This document shows positions 6,103 to 7,583 of a DNA stretch of 7,583 nucleotides, piece after piece. Made by a program: the position numbers and the translations under genes. The notes beneath the pieces were generated by a model, which was given only the letters and a program-made list of their open reading frames with translations, had not been told where the DNA came from and did not search any database. Each line of letters begins with the position of its first letter. Positions within the stretch are counted from its first letter, which is position 1. Source of the DNA: Clostridiaceae bacterium (GTDB taxonomy: Bacteria > Bacillota > Clostridia > Oscillospirales > Acutalibacteraceae); NCBI GenBank assembly GCA_904501675.1, contig CAJGCL010000095.1, positions 1 through 7,583 on the forward strand, written 5' to 3'.

Positions 6103-7455
6103 TTAGTACATATTTTTATAGATATAATCAAAGATTTCTTCCATTTTCATACCTCTGCTCCCTTTAAACAGAATGGTATCATTTTCTTTAAGTATACCCA
6201 TAAGATAAGCGGTAAGTTCCGATTTATCTTTATATGCTTCGGCTTTACCACCAGCATTAATAACTGCATCTGCAATATTTACCGCATCTTCACCGTATGT
6301 GAGTACTATATCGCAACCTGTATCATACGCCTTTTCGCCTACCTGATAATGGGCCTTGGCGCTGAATTCGCCAAGCTCAAGCATATCGCCAAGAACGGCT
6401 ATGCTACGCGCTTTTTTCAAGGTTTTTAAAGTTTCGAGAGAAGCGCACATACTGTCAAGATTTGCATTATAGCAATCTTCTATAAAGGTCATACCCTTAA
6501 ATTCTGTGATTTTTTGGCGCATACCCTCTGATTCAAAATATTTTACTCCCTCAGCAGCTTCTTCAAGAGTATAGCCAAGCTCCACACCAACGCACATTGC
6601 GCAAAGAGCGTTATAAACATTATGGATACCAACCGCAGGTACATAAACCTCTGCTTTTTCACCATTGTAGTGAGCAACAAATGTGCTGCCTTGAGAATCC
6701 GGTTTTATATCGGTTGCTTTCATATGAAGATTATCCCCATCAATACCGAAACGGATTATTTTATAATCCTTATTTTCATACTGAGAAAGCAACTCGTTAT
6801 CACCATTTATTATAAGCGGTGAGCCTTTTTTCATACCGTCAAGTATTTCTGTTTTTGCCTTAAGAATTCCTTCACGGGAGCCTAAATTTTCAATATGTGC
6901 TGTACCAACATTAGTAATACATGCAATATCAGGCTCAGTTGTTTTTGACAGACGGGAGATTTCACCAAAATGATTCATACCCATTTCAATAACTGCCGCC
7001 TGGTGGTATTCCTCAAGGCAAAAAAGTGTTTTTGGCACGCCAATTTCGTTATTAAGATTTCCTGCGGTGCGAAGTGTATTGAACTTTTGCTTAACTACCG
7101 CATATACCATACCCTTTGTTGTAGTTTTACCTACACTTCCCGTAAGGGCAACAAAAGGTATTTCGAATGTTTTTCTATAACCGTGAGCAATACGAAGAAG
7201 AGCCTCCCCTGTATCATCTACAAGAATTAGTCTTTCATCATCGCACACTTTTTTACTGCACACAACTGCCTTTGCACCTTTAGAAAGCACATCAGGAATA
7301 AAATCGTGAGCATCAAAGCGTTCACCTATAAGAGCAACAAACAATGTGTTTTCATCAATATCGCGGCTATCTGTTGATATTTTGTTGATATATCCGTCAA
7401 TATTGCATTGTCCGTTACAAAACTCTGCTATTGATTTAATTAAAAGTTTCTTCAT
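6103..7455 (-). CDS. murF: UDP-MurNAc-tripeptide:D-Ala-D-Ala ligase MurF
   Basis: Cytosolic ATP-dependent Mur ligase that adds D-Ala-D-Ala to UDP-MurNAc-tripeptide, completing the pentapeptide precursor. The 450-residue product has the three Mur-ligase domains. The substrate domain carries TDSRD (28-32). The central ATPase domain has the P-loop GSVGKTTTK (106-114), NNEIGVPKT (135-143), EMGMNHFGEI (157-166) and NVGTAHIE (182-189). The C-terminal domain has DCYNAN (327-332), GDMLELGEF (356-364) and GSRGMKMEE (432-440). The usual Pro after DCYNAN is Leu here. The frame opens with a GTG at 7464 and an ATG at 7461, but ATG 7455 is preferred: GGTGAT at 7460-7465 pairs with the anti-SD and places the core SD position eight nucleotides upstream. 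It starts 20 nt after the murE stop, so the genes are very likely co-transcribed. Confidence 0.96.
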   Translation of the reverse strand: MKKLLIKSIAEFCNGQCNIDGYINKISTDSRDIDENTLFVALIGERFDAHDFIPDVLSKGAKAVVCSKKVCDDERLILVDDTGEALLRIAHGYRKTFEIPFVALTGSVGKTTTKGMVYAVVKQKFNTLRTAGNLNNEIGVPKTLFCLEEYHQAAVIEMGMNHFGEISRLSKTTEPDIACITNVGTAHIENLGSREGILKAKTEILDGMKKGSPLIINGDNELLSQYENKDYKIIRFGIDGDNLHMKATDIKPDSQGSTFVAHYNGEKAEVYVPAVGIHNVYNALCAMCVGVELGYTLEEAAEGVKYFESEGMRQKITEFKGMTFIEDCYNANLDSMCASLETLKTLKKARSIAVLGDMLELGEFSAKAHYQVGEKAYDTGCDIVLTYGEDAVNIADAVINAGGKAEAYKDKSELTAYLMGILKENDTILFKGSRGMKMEEIFDYIYKNMY

Positions 7456-7459
7456 ACAC

Positions 7460-7465
7460 ATCACC
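7460..7465 (-). promoter_or_regulatory. Shine-Dalgarno sequence supporting the murF start
   Basis: GGTGAT on the minus strand, four nucleotides before ATG 7455. It matches the 3' part of the full SD (GGAGGTGAT), so the effective spacing is about eight nucleotides. It overlaps the alternative GTG 7464 and ATG 7461 codons, which argues against those starts. Confidence 0.6.
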
Positions 7466-7475
7466 CACTGTGATT

Positions 7476-7583
7476 TCAGATTCCAAGAATCTCTGCCACA
7501 ACCTCGCGCTCATCATAGTGAACACGTTCTTTACCTATTACCTGATATGTTTCGTGTCCTTTACCTGCAAGGAGAACAGTATC
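7476..7583 (-). CDS. murE: UDP-MurNAc-dipeptide ligase MurE, C-terminal fragment
   Basis: MurE adds the third amino acid (meso-diaminopimelate or L-lysine) to UDP-MurNAc-L-Ala-D-Glu. Only the last 35 codons are in the window, ending at a TGA at 7476. They contain the characteristic C-terminal motif DTVLLAGKGHETYQ followed by YDERE, which fits the AGKGHExYQ...F/YDDRE end of MurE. The specificity motif that separates diaminopimelate-adding from lysine-adding enzymes (DNPR-like or other) lies upstream, outside the window, so the amino acid added cannot be stated. The position immediately before murF is the usual one. Confidence 0.95.
   Translation of the reverse strand, partial: DTVLLAGKGHETYQVIGKERVHYDEREVVAEILGI

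Noticed and set aside
1..7583. A wholly novel system, mobile element, CRISPR array or RNA gene
   Set aside because: The window is almost fully occupied by recognisable, intact dcw genes, with short gaps and no repeats, integrase-like genes or structured RNA candidates.

Overview
The window is one minus-strand run of cell-wall synthesis and cell-division genes, a dcw (division and cell wall) cluster. Read in transcription order from the high-coordinate end, it holds the 3' end of murE, then murF, mraY, ftsW (or spoVE), murG, murA, ftsQ/divIB and the 5' end of ftsZ. Every gene lies on the minus strand and all the complete ones look intact. There is no RNA gene, mobile element, CRISPR array or sign of recent transfer. 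I do not see an undescribed system here; the points of interest are gene order, start sites, one promoter region and a few protein details.

The base composition is moderately AT-rich (about 40% GC by eye), Shine-Dalgarno sequences are strong, and murA sits directly between murG and ftsQ/divIB. Together with a Gram-positive style FtsZ N-terminus and a DivIB-like FtsQ with a basic N-terminal tail, this suggests a Firmicute of class Clostridia, perhaps an Oscillospirales/Ruminococcaceae-type gut or rumen bacterium. That placement is inference from gene order and sequence flavour, not from a marker comparison.

Layout: murE end (7476-7583), 20-nt gap, murF (6103-7455), 68-nt gap with a possible weak promoter, mraY (4964-6034), 37-nt gap, ftsW (3679-4926), 31-nt gap, murG (2529-3647), 75-nt gap with a possible weak promoter, murA (1167-2453) overlapping ftsQ (212-1195) by 29 nt, then a 140-nt AT-rich gap with a probable promoter, then ftsZ (1-71, continuing off the window). 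Several reading frames open further upstream than the likely start; I moved the starts of murF, ftsW, murA and ftsQ to codons with better ribosome binding sites.

How the genes work together: MurA makes the first committed intermediate (UDP-GlcNAc-enolpyruvate). MurE and MurF add the third amino acid and D-Ala-D-Ala to the UDP-MurNAc peptide. MraY transfers the phospho-MurNAc-pentapeptide to undecaprenyl phosphate (lipid I) and MurG adds GlcNAc (lipid II). FtsW/SpoVE polymerises glycan at the septum, FtsQ/DivIB is a division scaffold, and FtsZ forms the ring that positions them. murD, murB, murC and ftsA are not in the window, although murD, murB or murC and ftsA commonly lie within this stretch in other bacteria.
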